DNA of 64,000 bases from Ectothiorhodospira sp. BSL-9 (GCF_001632845.1 NZ_CP011994.1:2118001-2182000); one strand, 5' to 3'. Positions 9,349-18,265 are shown, counted from the first letter of the stretch. Numbers and translations: made by a program. Notes: generated by a model not told the origin, from the sequence alone.

Positions 9349-10695
9349 CTAGTCCACCTGGGACTCGGTACAAACCTGATTGCGGCCGGCTGTCTTGGCC
9401 GCGTAGAGCGCCATGTCGGCACGGCTGACGAAAGCTTCATGGCTGTCGTGTTCTTCAAGATGTGAAGAGGCAAGGCCGGCACTGATGGTGATGCGGAGCG
9501 AGTGCTGGCGGATCAAAAAAGGCGTCGTTTCGATCTGCTGGCGCAGGCGTTCAATAAAACCCCTTGCCTGGGCTACATTGGTATCGGGCATCAGGATCAG
9601 AAACTCTTCACCACCCCAGCGCGCGACCCAGTCGGACTCGCGGGTACTGGCATGGAGCACCCTGGCGACCTCCTGGAGTAGTTGATCGCCCACCAGATGA
9701 CCATAGGTGTCGTTGACGCGCTTGAAGAAATCCAGATCAAGGATGGCGATGGCGTTTGGGCGTTGTCCCCGCTGCCCTTGTGCCTGAATGCCACGGATCA
9801 CATGCCACATGCCACGCCGATTGAGCAGCCCGGTCAGTGGATCATGGTCGGCATGGTAGGCGAGGCGCAACTCGGCCTCCTTGCGCCGGTGAATGTCGAT
9901 CCGCAAACCGCTGACTGCAACGGCGACCCCGTCTGGATTGCGTTCATAAACGCGCGCGTGGTCCTGTAGCCAGATCCAGCGTCCATCACGGTGCCGGAAA
10001 CGGTACTCGGCGGTGAAGTCATCCAGGCCACCGTGGATGACTTGCCCCGTTTGGTCGGCGAAGGCCGCCAGGTCCTCGGGATGGACGTTCGTCCGCCACC
10101 ACGCGTCGGTGATGACGACCTCGCCGGGTTGATAGCCGATCTGGGCCAGATAACGCTGGTCCGGGAACACCTGGCCAGTGGTGAAGTTGGCGGTATAAGT
10201 GCCGATGCCGCCAGCCTCAAGGGCAAGCTCGAGCATTCGTTGCGTCTGCAGGAGCTGCAGTTCCGCAAGTTTGCCGTCGTGGATGTCGCGACCGACACCG
10301 ATAATGGCAGTGACGTTTCCCTGCTCATCCAGCACGGCCACATCGGACCAGCCGAACCAACGCCAGCCATCCTGAGTCAGGGCCCGCTGTTCCAGATAGC
10401 AGCGGTGCGGCGGGTGGTAGAGCTTTGCCATTGCGGCATCGGTCCGCGCCTGATCATCGGGATGAACCAGGGGCATGAAACGTTGGCCAATCAGGTCCTC
10501 TTCGCGCTCACCGAAGGTCTTGCAATAACCAGGGCTCACGTAGAGGAAGCGGCCCTCGGTATCGACCTTGACGATCAAGTCGTTCTGCTGCTCGACCAGG
10601 AGTCGGTAATGCTCTTCACTGCCGGGCAGGGGGGCGGTGGATGCTGGCGGCGCCTTGCCACTGGGCGGCGGCTGGCTCGGTGGACGCTGATCCAT
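9349..10695 (-). CDS. PAS-PAS-GGDEF diguanylate cyclase
   Basis: A 448-residue cytoplasmic protein. A Pro-rich leader precedes PAS domain 1 (about residues 27-145) and PAS domain 2 with its PAC segment (about 150-270, including YRFRHRDGRWIWLQDHARV). The GGDEF domain occupies about 285-440. The active site reads GGEEF and is complete. The inhibitory site RESD lies exactly five residues before it, so product feedback by c-di-GMP is expected. The GGDEF domain also carries DPLTGLLNRRG and DLDFFKRVNDTYGHLVGDQLL. No membrane helix is visible, so the signal is probably sensed in the cytoplasm by the PAS domains. The stop lies 68 bp from the convergent oxoprolinase gene. A short degraded copy of the PAS1-coding region is present at 15534-15595. 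Confidence 0.94.
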   Translation of the reverse strand: MDQRPPSQPPPSGKAPPASTAPLPGSEEHYRLLVEQQNDLIVKVDTEGRFLYVSPGYCKTFGEREEDLIGQRFMPLVHPDDQARTDAAMAKLYHPPHRCYLEQRALTQDGWRWFGWSDVAVLDEQGNVTAIIGVGRDIHDGKLAELQLLQTQRMLELALEAGGIGTYTANFTTGQVFPDQRYLAQIGYQPGEVVITDAWWRTNVHPEDLAAFADQTGQVIHGGLDDFTAEYRFRHRDGRWIWLQDHARVYERNPDGVAVAVSGLRIDIHRRKEAELRLAYHADHDPLTGLLNRRGMWHVIRGIQAQGQRGQRPNAIAILDLDFFKRVNDTYGHLVGDQLLQEVARVLHASTRESDWVARWGGEEFLILMPDTNVAQARGFIERLRQQIETTPFLIRQHSLRITISAGLASSHLEEHDSHEAFVSRADMALYAAKTAGRNQVCTESQVD

Positions 10696-10865
10696 TGTGG
10701 CTTGCCTCCAGTCTCGGCACCGGCAGGAGTATGGTCAACACGTCCTTTATCGCATGCCGACAGCCAACCTGTACAGTTGGCAGTGCGCAACCCGGCATGA
10801 ACACTCGGATGGGATTCATATCGAGACAAGTTGAGACCTGGCGCCGGCAGGAAGACAATAAACGC

Positions 10866-13800
10866 ATGTTGCGAAACGATTCGCCCAAGCTCTACATTGA
10901 TGCCGGGCTCAGCCAGGTGAGGGCGGTACTGTACGTCCACGGGTCACCGGTACGTGAATGGGATCTGGCGGCTACCGGTGAATTGCCCAGGCAGGTGCAG
11001 GATAGCGGCCTGAGCGCCGCAAGCCAGGACAGCGCCGTGCGCATCACCGGCAAACTCGCCGAACCGGTACGCCAGCTGCTGGGTCGGGGTACCCTCATCC
11101 TGCCCGCCGCAGCCCTGTGGACTGCCCTGCGTGAGCGCCAGCAGCGTGACTATCCCGGGCAGCGGCTGGGCCTTCTGGAGATCTCCGCTTCCGGCTATCT
11201 GGCCCTTGCCCTGGATTGCCACGGTGGCACCGGTGACACCGGTCTGGTCACCCACCCCCGCTGTGGTGCTGGCTCCGGCACCAACCTCAACCGCGTGCTG
11301 CAAAAGCTGGATGTTCCCCCAGAGGCCGTGGACACGCTGCTCGCCGAATACCTGGGCGACACCGGTCAGGAGCGGCGTTCGGCCCTGCCGGTGCGGGCCG
11401 ATCGCTGTGGCGTCTTTGGGGCCTCGGCCACCATCTCCGACAAGAACCAGGGTATCCCGGTGGCCCATGCCCTGGCGGTCACCCTGAAGTCCGAGGTCAA
11501 CAAGGCCTGTCGAAGGCTGCCGTTGCCTGTGGACCGGGTGCTGCTGTGTGGCGGCCTCTTCCGATGGGCCTTCGCCCGGGATTGCGCCGTGGATGCCCTG
11601 ACCGCCGCCGGTGTACCCCACATCACCCACATGGCCGACGCCAACCTGACGCTGGAGGGGTTGCAGGCGCTGGATGAATCGGTGCCGGATGCGGCCATCG
11701 ACCCATCCCCACCTGCGGCTGTGGCGTCGGCATTTGATTACCCCCCTTTCACCACCCTGGAATCGCAATTGCAGGAACGGGACCAGTTGCGCCGTGTGCC
11801 CGCGCCCGCGTTGGACCCGGATGACTGGCCCCCGGGCCATCCGGTGAACATCGGCCTGGACGTGGGTTCCACCATGGTCAAGATGGTCATCGCCGATGCC
11901 GAGGATGGCCGCCTGCTGCACGCCGCCTCCCAGAGCAACGCCGGCGAGACCATCGCCACGCTGAAGGCCCTTTTCACTGCCCTGCAGGACGTCGGCCACC
12001 GCCACCTGAACTTGGGCCGCATCGGCATCACCGGCAGCGCCCGTTATCAGGTGCGCGAGGCCCTCACCCGGCTTTATCCGGCACTTGAGGGACGGGTGGC
12101 GGTGATGGTGGAGAACTACGCCCATGCCCGAGGCTCCCTGGAGGTGGCCCGCGAGCATGTGCGCGCGTTGGCCGAGGCCGGGCATGACGTGGACACACGC
12201 TGGTGCATCCTGGTGGATATCGGCGGAGAGGACACGAAGATCTCCACCCTGTTGCTGGAGCGCGGCGATCTGTTCGACAACGCCATGAACATCAAGTGCT
12301 CCGCCGGCACCGGCAGCCTCATGGACACCCTGGCCGGCCTGTTTGGCCTGCCCTCGGCCCGCGAGGCCTACGAACAGGCCCAGGCGGCGCCCGGCGCCCA
12401 TGACCTGGATGCCACCTGCTCAGTGTTTCTCATGGAGCATGCCCGTACCCTGCAAGCCCGTGGCGTGGGCAACGATGTGATTCTCGCCTCCGCCTGTTGG
12501 GCGGTGGTGGAGAACATGGCCCGCACGCTATGGAACCAGATCCACCTGCCGCCGCAGGCCGTGGTGCTGCTGCACGGTCAGCCGATGCTGGGTCGGCCGC
12601 TCCCAGCGGCGGTAGTCAGCCGCCTGCAGCGCCTGGTGGGGGCGCCAGTCCATGGCCTGGTGCCCCCCTTGCCTGGTCACCGTGCCTGCCTGGGCCTGCT
12701 GCCGGCACCGGTACAGACCCAGGACGCTGTCAGCGTGGACCTGGACACCTTTATCCAGCGCGAGTACGACAAGCGCATCATCACCTGCAAGGGAGCCGTC
12801 TGCGGTGATCCCGGGGCCCGTTGCAACCGCACCGCCCTGAAGACCATCGATCCCTTGCAGGGCACGCTGCGCCTCACCCTGGGTGGCTGCAGTGCCATCA
12901 ACGAGGCCACCGGCCGCAAGGGCGTGCGGGCGTCGCCCCGGGTGGCCGATCCCTACCAGGCGCTCTGGCGGCAAAGCGACCAGCGCCTGCCGCGCAGCGA
13001 GGCAGCGGACCGACTGGTCATCCCCAGGGCCTTTGCCATTTCCGAATGGGCGGTTTTTTTCGCCGAGTTGTTCACCCAGCTGGATCTGCCCGTGCATGTG
13101 GACAATCCGCAAACCGACGATGTCCTGGCCGGGCAGTCGCGATTTCGCGTGGATACCTGCGCCCCGCATCTGGGGGCCGTGGGCCAGTTGACCCGACTGG
13201 CGGGCGAACCCCACGGCTATATCCTGGCACCGCAGATCGAGTTCCTGCCGCTGACCGGGGCCGGACTGGGACGCAGTTGCACCATCAATCAGGGAGGACT
13301 GGCCACTGCGCGGGCCATGGCGCAGGAGGCCCACCCAAGGGCGCGAATTGAGCTGTTTCACCTCAACCTGCGCCATCCCGATGCGGCCGCCCTGGCCGCC
13401 CAGCTGTGGCCGCAGTTGCGATCGGTGTTCGCCCATTACCACCTCAAGATCGACCGGACCCGCCTGGAGTCGGCCATCGACCAGGCGCTGGCGGCCCAGC
13501 GGGCCTGGCGCCAGGCCCTGCAGGACACCCTGGCCGACCAGTTGGAAGAGGCCATGGCGGATGGTCAGGAGATCGCGCTGGTGCTGGGCCGGGAATACAT
13601 CCTCACCCCGGGGCTCTACGACAGCCACGCCGGTCGCCTGCTGCGGGACCGCGCCCTGGTGCCGGTGCCCGCCCATGTGCTGGACGTGACGGCGGATGAC
13701 GACCTGGCCCATCTTTACTGGCGCAATCCCCAGGTCATGACCACTCTGGTGAGGGCGGTCAGCCGGCGCCGGCTGCATACCCGTCTGCGACATCGCCGCC

Positions 13801-15497
13801 TGCGGCGACTGTTCCAGCAGCTGGAGGCCCCGGACCGTCAGCCACTGGCCCTGGTCTTCGTGTCCACCTTCCTGTGCGGCCCCGACAGCGTCACCCTGCC
13901 GCTGATGGCGGAGTTTGCCCGGCAACGACCCTTCCTGCTGATCCAGTCGGACGCGGCCATCCAGGAACTGGCCCACCTGGAGAACCGGGTCAACACCCAT
14001 GCCCAGCAGGTGCGGCAGTATCTCTCCCAGGGAGTGTGGCAGGCCCCGGAGGAGGGCTTCGAGGTTCAGACCCTGGAGCGGTTCACCGATCTCTCCGACG
14101 GCATCGACCCGGATCAGGACGTACTGGCCCTGCCCACCCTGGCGGACAACCGCTTCGTGACCTCGGTGCTGCACAGCACCCCGCTGACCTGCCTGGACAA
14201 CTACGACGATACCTACGACCTGGAGGCGACGATCCGCCATGGCCGCGCCGCGGCCGGCGAGTCGGTGTGCGCCCCCCTGGCCGCGGTCTACGGCGACACC
14301 CTGTCCCTGGTGGAACGCTTTCGCCGCTTGCGGCAGGACCCGCAATCCCCCCTGTACGGCAAGCGCCGCCTGCTGGTGTTCAACAACAAGGGGCTGGGCC
14401 CCTGTCGCCAGGGTCAGTACGTGGAGACCCACAAACTCCTGTTTCACCGCAGCCCGGGCGACATCCGTGACGAGGTCGGCGGGGGCGAGGCGGAGGATCT
14501 GCTGAGGTTTCTGGTGGCCCTGGAGGATCGGGGTTTTGACGCAGGTCTGGGCAAGGCGGTGTTGCTGCGTTGCATGCAGGGCGCGGTGCTGCAGGGCGTG
14601 TGTCACCAGTTATTGTTCGAGGCAGCGGCCCGCTGCCCCGACACCGATGCCCTGGCGCGTCTGCGCCATGACCATCGTGCCCTGACGGCGGCCATCTTCC
14701 AGCGACAGCGTGAGTTCAAGGCACCGGAACGCTCGTGGTCCTGGTGGCCGGCCTGGAACGGCCACCGACGCGAGTTGCAACGGCCCTTGCGGGATTTTGC
14801 CGGGCGCTGGCTGGCTCGGCCACCGGCCACGGCGTCGCCGCTGAAGATCCATGTGGAAGGGGAGACCTACATGCGGGTGGCCCAGGTGGAAGCGCTGTTC
14901 GACTGCCTGCTCAGCCTGCTCGGACCGGGCCGTTTTCGCCTGACCTACACCCCGGTGTGGTCCTATCTGGACTACAAGAACGCCAGCCGGCGCTGGCGCA
15001 GCCTGGAGACGGTTCGGCAAAGCCACGTCCGGCTGTCCCGTGCCACGGATCCGGATACCCGGTCATCGCTGCGTCGCCTGCGCAACGCCCGCGCGGGTCG
15101 TTATCTTGGGGCCCTGGCCGTGGAATGGGGCTTTCGCCAGTGGCTGGCCCGCCCCCTTTACCGGGCGGCAGGCCTGCCGATGCCCGAGAGCATGACCCGA
15201 GCATTGAACCGCTCCCGGCGACTGATCCCCACCGGTCGTCCGGGCGGAGAGCTCTCCCCCTACGTGGGCGAGGCCCTGGGGAAACTGGAGGCTGGTTACG
15301 ACATCGTCTTCAACGTCGCTCCCGAGGGCTGCATGGTATCCAGCATGGGGGATGCCATGAGCGGGCGCCTCACGAAAGAAGCCGGCGGCCGGGGCCGCAT
15401 CCAGCCCCTGTTCTCCGCCCAGGGTACCCTGGACGAAGACCTGGTCGCCCAGGCCCTGCTCCAGGCCGTGGGCCCCGAGGGGCTCTATCGTCGCTAG
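10866..15497 (+). CDS. acyl-CoA dehydratase activase-type protein, double activase with dehydratase-like domain
   Basis: A 1543-residue protein of the BadF/BadG/BcrA/BcrD/HgdC activator group joined to DUF2229 and HgdB-like regions. Domain 1 (about residues 1-290) is a diverged activase with RCGAGSGTNLN and RCGVFG. Domain 2 (about 325-620) is a canonical ASKHA ATPase: NIGLDVGSTMVKMVIADAED, GITGSARYQV, LVDIGGEDTKI, KCSAGTGSL and CSVF. Both domains keep the two cysteines that in this family hold a bridging [4Fe-4S] cluster. The C-terminal half has further cysteines (CKGAVCGDPGARC, GGCSAIN, DTCAPHLG, GRSCTINQGG) as expected for an iron-sulphur protein. Known activators use ATP to inject low-potential electrons into 2-hydroxyacyl-CoA dehydratases; this giant fusion has no proven substrate. 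The start at 10866 follows a weak AGGAAG; the frame is open further upstream but runs antisense into the cyclase gene. Confidence 0.85.
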   Translation: MLRNDSPKLYIDAGLSQVRAVLYVHGSPVREWDLAATGELPRQVQDSGLSAASQDSAVRITGKLAEPVRQLLGRGTLILPAAALWTALRERQQRDYPGQRLGLLEISASGYLALALDCHGGTGDTGLVTHPRCGAGSGTNLNRVLQKLDVPPEAVDTLLAEYLGDTGQERRSALPVRADRCGVFGASATISDKNQGIPVAHALAVTLKSEVNKACRRLPLPVDRVLLCGGLFRWAFARDCAVDALTAAGVPHITHMADANLTLEGLQALDESVPDAAIDPSPPAAVASAFDYPPFTTLESQLQERDQLRRVPAPALDPDDWPPGHPVNIGLDVGSTMVKMVIADAEDGRLLHAASQSNAGETIATLKALFTALQDVGHRHLNLGRIGITGSARYQVREALTRLYPALEGRVAVMVENYAHARGSLEVAREHVRALAEAGHDVDTRWCILVDIGGEDTKISTLLLERGDLFDNAMNIKCSAGTGSLMDTLAGLFGLPSAREAYEQAQAAPGAHDLDATCSVFLMEHARTLQARGVGNDVILASACWAVVENMARTLWNQIHLPPQAVVLLHGQPMLGRPLPAAVVSRLQRLVGAPVHGLVPPLPGHRACLGLLPAPVQTQDAVSVDLDTFIQREYDKRIITCKGAVCGDPGARCNRTALKTIDPLQGTLRLTLGGCSAINEATGRKGVRASPRVADPYQALWRQSDQRLPRSEAADRLVIPRAFAISEWAVFFAELFTQLDLPVHVDNPQTDDVLAGQSRFRVDTCAPHLGAVGQLTRLAGEPHGYILAPQIEFLPLTGAGLGRSCTINQGGLATARAMAQEAHPRARIELFHLNLRHPDAAALAAQLWPQLRSVFAHYHLKIDRTRLESAIDQALAAQRAWRQALQDTLADQLEEAMADGQEIALVLGREYILTPGLYDSHAGRLLRDRALVPVPAHVLDVTADDDLAHLYWRNPQVMTTLVRAVSRRRLHTRLRHRRLRRLFQQLEAPDRQPLALVFVSTFLCGPDSVTLPLMAEFARQRPFLLIQSDAAIQELAHLENRVNTHAQQVRQYLSQGVWQAPEEGFEVQTLERFTDLSDGIDPDQDVLALPTLADNRFVTSVLHSTPLTCLDNYDDTYDLEATIRHGRAAAGESVCAPLAAVYGDTLSLVERFRRLRQDPQSPLYGKRRLLVFNNKGLGPCRQGQYVETHKLLFHRSPGDIRDEVGGGEAEDLLRFLVALEDRGFDAGLGKAVLLRCMQGAVLQGVCHQLLFEAAARCPDTDALARLRHDHRALTAAIFQRQREFKAPERSWSWWPAWNGHRRELQRPLRDFAGRWLARPPATASPLKIHVEGETYMRVAQVEALFDCLLSLLGPGRFRLTYTPVWSYLDYKNASRRWRSLETVRQSHVRLSRATDPDTRSSLRRLRNARAGRYLGALAVEWGFRQWLARPLYRAAGLPMPESMTRALNRSRRLIPTGRPGGELSPYVGEALGKLEAGYDIVFNVAPEGCMVSSMGDAMSGRLTKEAGGRGRIQPLFSAQGTLDEDLVAQALLQAVGPEGLYRR

Positions 15498-15533
15498 AGC
15501 CGAGCGGTGATGGCAAAAGGCAGGACGGCGACA

Positions 15534-15595
15534 CTCGGTATCGACCTTGGCGATCAAATCGTTCTGCTTCCCAGCCCGGGTGTAAGTGCTCTACC
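15534..15595 (-). pseudogene. fragment of a PAS-GGDEF gene (copy of the cyclase N-terminus)
   Basis: The first 37 or so bases are nearly identical to 10555-10590 in the cyclase gene, and weaker similarity continues to about 15595. Read on the minus strand it encodes KQNDLIAKVDTE, matching EQQNDLIVKVDTEG in PAS domain 1 of the cyclase. No longer frame survives. It lies just after the activase gene, whereas the intact cyclase gene lies just before that gene. Confidence 0.8.
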
Positions 15596-15619
15596 GGATG
15601 CATGTATCCTGCGTCCAGA

Positions 15620-15886
15620 TGAGTACGATCCCGGTTGTTCCAGGCACCGGTGAAAATGATGCAGCATCGGCGGGAGGAGCGCTGGCAGTTCTGGGTCAAC
15701 CGGGGCGGCGCATTCACCCATGTGATCGGTCGCAGGCCGGATGGCAGCGTGGTCATGCACAAGGTGCTTTCCGAGCACCCGGAGCGCTGCCGTGATGCGG
15801 CCCTGAAGGGTATCCGCGATCTGCTGGGCCTGGAGCCGGGCGACGCCATTGCGCCGGAGCGGCTGGAGTCGGTGAAGACGGGTAAC
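15620..15886 (+). pseudogene. 5' fragment of the 5-oxoprolinase gene
   Basis: Near-identical to about 5594-5862, covering some 40 bp of leader and the first 75 codons. The fragment reads MQHRREERWQFWVNRGG and [12 protein letters not shown], against [17 protein letters not shown] in the intact gene. The ATG at 15659 corresponds to the intact start. Homology stops abruptly after VKTGN, exactly where the C-terminal coding end of the RBBP9-type hydrolase begins on the other strand. About 94% of the oxoprolinase is missing, so this is a dead fragment. The reading frame stays open to 15955 by chance. The DTGG-like core has changed to NRGGAFTHVIG, consistent with decay. Confidence 0.9.
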
Positions 15887-16439
15887 AGCCTTGCTGTAAT
15901 CTGCGCAGCAGGTCCAGCCCCTGTGGCCACGGCCCGAAGCCCGATTCCACATTGATGTGTCCGGCCCTGCCGATATGGATGACCTGACTCTCCCATCGGG
16001 TGATCCAGGGGGTGAGTTTGGAAGTCGGCATCCAGGGGTCGTTATCGCTGGCCACCACCAGACTGGGAAACGATAAGGGATGGGCAGGCAGTCGGGGGGC
16101 GAGGCTCTCGGTCGGGGCGGATGGGGACCGTATGCCGAAGGGCGAAAATCGGTCCGGATCTGCCGGTGCAACCAGCATGGCCCCGGCGACCTTGGAGGCA
16201 ACGTGATTGGCGGCGGCGACCGTCGCCAGGCAGCCGAAACTGTGTGCCACCAGCCACACCGGCCCTGTTGATCGCGTGATGGCAGTGCTCACGGTTTCGG
16301 CCCAGCGACCAAGGACCGGGGACTCCCAGTCGATGCCGATGACCCGGCGGGCATCGGGAAGCTCGGATTCCATCCAGGTTTGCCAGTGTTCTGCCTCACT
16401 GCCGTGATAGCCGGGTATGATCAGTGTGGTAGGAGTCAT
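15753..16439 (-). CDS. RBBP9/YdeN-type serine hydrolase with chimeric C-terminus
   Basis: An alpha/beta hydrolase of the RBBP9/YdeN family: LIIPGYHGSEAEHWQTWMES at the start, the nucleophile elbow AHSFGCLA (Ser at about residue 68), ASDNDPW with the acid residue and GHINVESGFG with the catalytic His. The natural protein should end near LLRRLQQ, at about residue 184. Here the frame runs 44 more residues through the antisense strand of the oxoprolinase fragment before meeting a stop, so the original stop was lost at that junction. The promoter and AGGAA site are intact. Substrate is unknown. It may still be active, since all catalytic residues lie before the junction. Confidence 0.85.
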   Translation of the reverse strand: MTPTTLIIPGYHGSEAEHWQTWMESELPDARRVIGIDWESPVLGRWAETVSTAITRSTGPVWLVAHSFGCLATVAAANHVASKVAGAMLVAPADPDRFSPFGIRSPSAPTESLAPRLPAHPLSFPSLVVASDNDPWMPTSKLTPWITRWESQVIHIGRAGHINVESGFGPWPQGLDLLRRLQQGCYPSSPTPAAPAQWRRPAPGPADRGYPSGPHHGSAPGARKAPCA

Positions 16440-16468
16440 GAGAATGTTCCTGAGCGATCTCGGCCCTC

Positions 16469-16495
16469 ACTATAAGGGGTATTGCGAACTGTCAA
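16469..16495 (-). promoter_or_regulatory. sigma-70 promoter of the hydrolase gene
   Basis: On the minus strand TTGACA (16490-16495) and TATAGT (16469-16474) are near-consensus -35 and -10 hexamers with a short 15-bp spacer. They lie about 30 bp before the ATG of the RBBP9-type hydrolase. The surrounding 310-bp gap (16440-16749) also holds the duplicated leader segment at 16631-16710. Confidence 0.6.
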
Positions 16496-16630
16496 TAAAT
16501 GATTGATCGTTGTGATTTGAGGTCGTTTTGGAATAAGGCCACCTGCAAGTCCTGAGTTCACGCGAGCAGTTCCGAAAGTCATTGACATACCGGATGCTGG
16601 GTGTCTTAAGCTCGGGGGACGTCGTGAAGC

Positions 16631-16710
16631 GTCTGGTGGGGCGCTCCAATACCCTGGAGATGCAGACCGCCCAGGGGCGACCCTTTGGCCTAAAGGGTCC
16701 AATCACGGCG
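16631..16710. repeat. duplicated leader segment, copy 2
   Basis: Second copy of the DNA found upstream of the MFS gene at 5443-5520, same orientation, diverged but clearly collinear. It lies in the gap between the hydrolase and esterase genes. No MFS coding sequence accompanies it. Confidence 0.75.
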
Positions 16711-16749
16711 CGGGGATAGTTGGATGATGGTAGCAAGGGAGAAAGCAGC

Positions 16750-18063
16750 ATGTTCCAGTTGAAAAAAGCGTTGAATGCGGGCGTATTACTGCTGAGCCTT
16801 GGGGCAGTCTGTTTCGCACCAGCGGCGGTCGCGGGCAATACCTGGCAGCGTATTGATGTTCCGGACAGTATGACCGTGTTGCTCGCGGACGGAAGCCAGC
16901 GGGATGTTTCTCCATCATGCTCAGGCGGGCCGACCCTGATTGACCCGGCAAAGCCGCCTGGACCCGACAACCTCGCACCGGCGGACACAGACTTTGCCTT
17001 CTTCGTGCAGCAGGGCAATCCCAACCGCATCCTGTTCTTCATGGATGGAGGTGGCGCATGCTGGAACGCTGAGACCTGCATCGGTTCGCCGCTGATCGGA
17101 GAGTCCACTTACGTCCAGACCGTCGACGGGATGTTAGGAGACTTGGCTAACATCGGCGGCGTGCTCGATTCTGACAACCCTGGTAATCCCTTCGCCAACT
17201 ACACCAAGGTCTTCGTGCCCTACTGCACTGGCGATATCCACTTCGGGACCCGAGATACAGAGTATGAACTCACCACCGATACAGAGTATGAACTCACCAC
17301 CGAAGGAGGATCGCTGCACTGGACGATCCACCATCGTGGTGTTGACAACCTTCTGGCCACGATTCACATGCTGAACACGAGTGTGAGCAGGAACGGGAAG
17401 CGGTTGGTTGTGGATTTCGCAAGCGCGAAGGACGTTACCGTGACCGGTCTCAGTGCAGGGGGTTATGGCGCTACGCTGGCTTTCGGCTATATCGCCGAGC
17501 AAACGAGTCCCCGCGCGCGTCTGAATCTGATCTCGGACTCCTCTCTGGGTGTGCAGACCAATGATTTCTATGCCCACGCGCTTTACGATGGCAGCGGTAA
17601 TGAGCGCTGGGGCATTGTAGACGGACTCCCGTCCTGGGTGCCTGCCTTCAGTGACCCCGATGCGTTCCTGAGCAGCGCCTCAGGGAACGCGCTAGCCTTT
17701 AAGCCATTGATATTCCAGGCGCTTGGTGATTATCGGCCCGCCGCACGCCTGGCTTCGGTATCGCCGAACTTCGATGGCGTGCAGATTGAATTCTATGCAG
17801 CCTCCCGCCCCGAAGGTACACCTCAGGAAATCGCCTCTGATTGGTATGACGGACTGCAGACCATCATCTACCAGACGGCGTCCGTACCGAACTACAGATT
17901 CTTCATTGAGGATGGCAGTTTCCATACCTTCCTCGCATCGGATGAGCACTTCTATGCGGTGGGTGCACTGGGCATTTCCCTGCGGGACTGGATCAACGCG
18001 ATGATCAAGCCCGGAAACCGGGCATGGGACAACCTCGACGCAGGGAAGCCTGCCCTGCAGTGA
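16750..18063 (+). CDS. secreted pectinacetylesterase-like esterase
   Basis: A 437-residue protein with a clear signal peptide (MFQLKKALNAGVLLLSLGA, cleavage near AVAG at about residue 29). The mature part has the pectinacetylesterase/Notum-type pattern: ILFFMDGGGACWN, then VPYCTGDIHFG, the nucleophile motif GLSAGGYGA (Ser) and a late His in GSFHTFLA. Such enzymes remove acetyl or acyl groups from polysaccharides or lipids outside the cytoplasm; the substrate here is unknown. GGGAGAAAG lies upstream of the ATG. GC content looks lower than its neighbours, hinting at transfer. A 24-bp in-frame tandem duplication lies at 17254-17301. Confidence 0.82.
   Translation: MFQLKKALNAGVLLLSLGAVCFAPAAVAGNTWQRIDVPDSMTVLLADGSQRDVSPSCSGGPTLIDPAKPPGPDNLAPADTDFAFFVQQGNPNRILFFMDGGGACWNAETCIGSPLIGESTYVQTVDGMLGDLANIGGVLDSDNPGNPFANYTKVFVPYCTGDIHFGTRDTEYELTTDTEYELTTEGGSLHWTIHHRGVDNLLATIHMLNTSVSRNGKRLVVDFASAKDVTVTGLSAGGYGATLAFGYIAEQTSPRARLNLISDSSLGVQTNDFYAHALYDGSGNERWGIVDGLPSWVPAFSDPDAFLSSASGNALAFKPLIFQALGDYRPAARLASVSPNFDGVQIEFYAASRPEGTPQEIASDWYDGLQTIIYQTASVPNYRFFIEDGSFHTFLASDEHFYAVGALGISLRDWINAMIKPGNRAWDNLDAGKPALQ
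17254..17301 (+). repeat. 24-bp perfect tandem duplication inside the esterase gene
   Basis: Two adjacent identical 24-base units starting GATACAGAGTATGAACTCAC. They add eight residues in frame, giving TDTEYELTTDTEYELTT just after the GDIHFG motif. Perfect identity suggests a recent slippage event. The unit lies in a surface-like, acidic stretch, so function may be retained. Confidence 0.95.
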
Positions 18064-18265
18064 AAGCACGCACCCGCCTTGCTACGGGCTGCTCCAAAAC
18101 GACTTGCCGGGATGGACTACATGAACCCGGTTTTCGTGGGCAGTTGAAGAGCATGTGTCGTTTTGTCGGGTGGTGAATAAATCACTGGACAGGGGCGGGA
18201 GAAGTGGTGTTTAACTTTCCTGTAATCCAGACACTCTTCAGCCGGGTGGGTTACAGGAGGGGGAT

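Noticed and set aside
12528-14606. A 692-codon open frame antisense to the activase gene
   Set aside because: No recognisable domain and biased composition; the activase frame has clear motifs throughout.
18064-18265. Possible BetI operator or osmotic promoter before betT
   Set aside because: TGGACA and TTTAAC could form a promoter, but no BetI-type dyad and no betI gene are visible.
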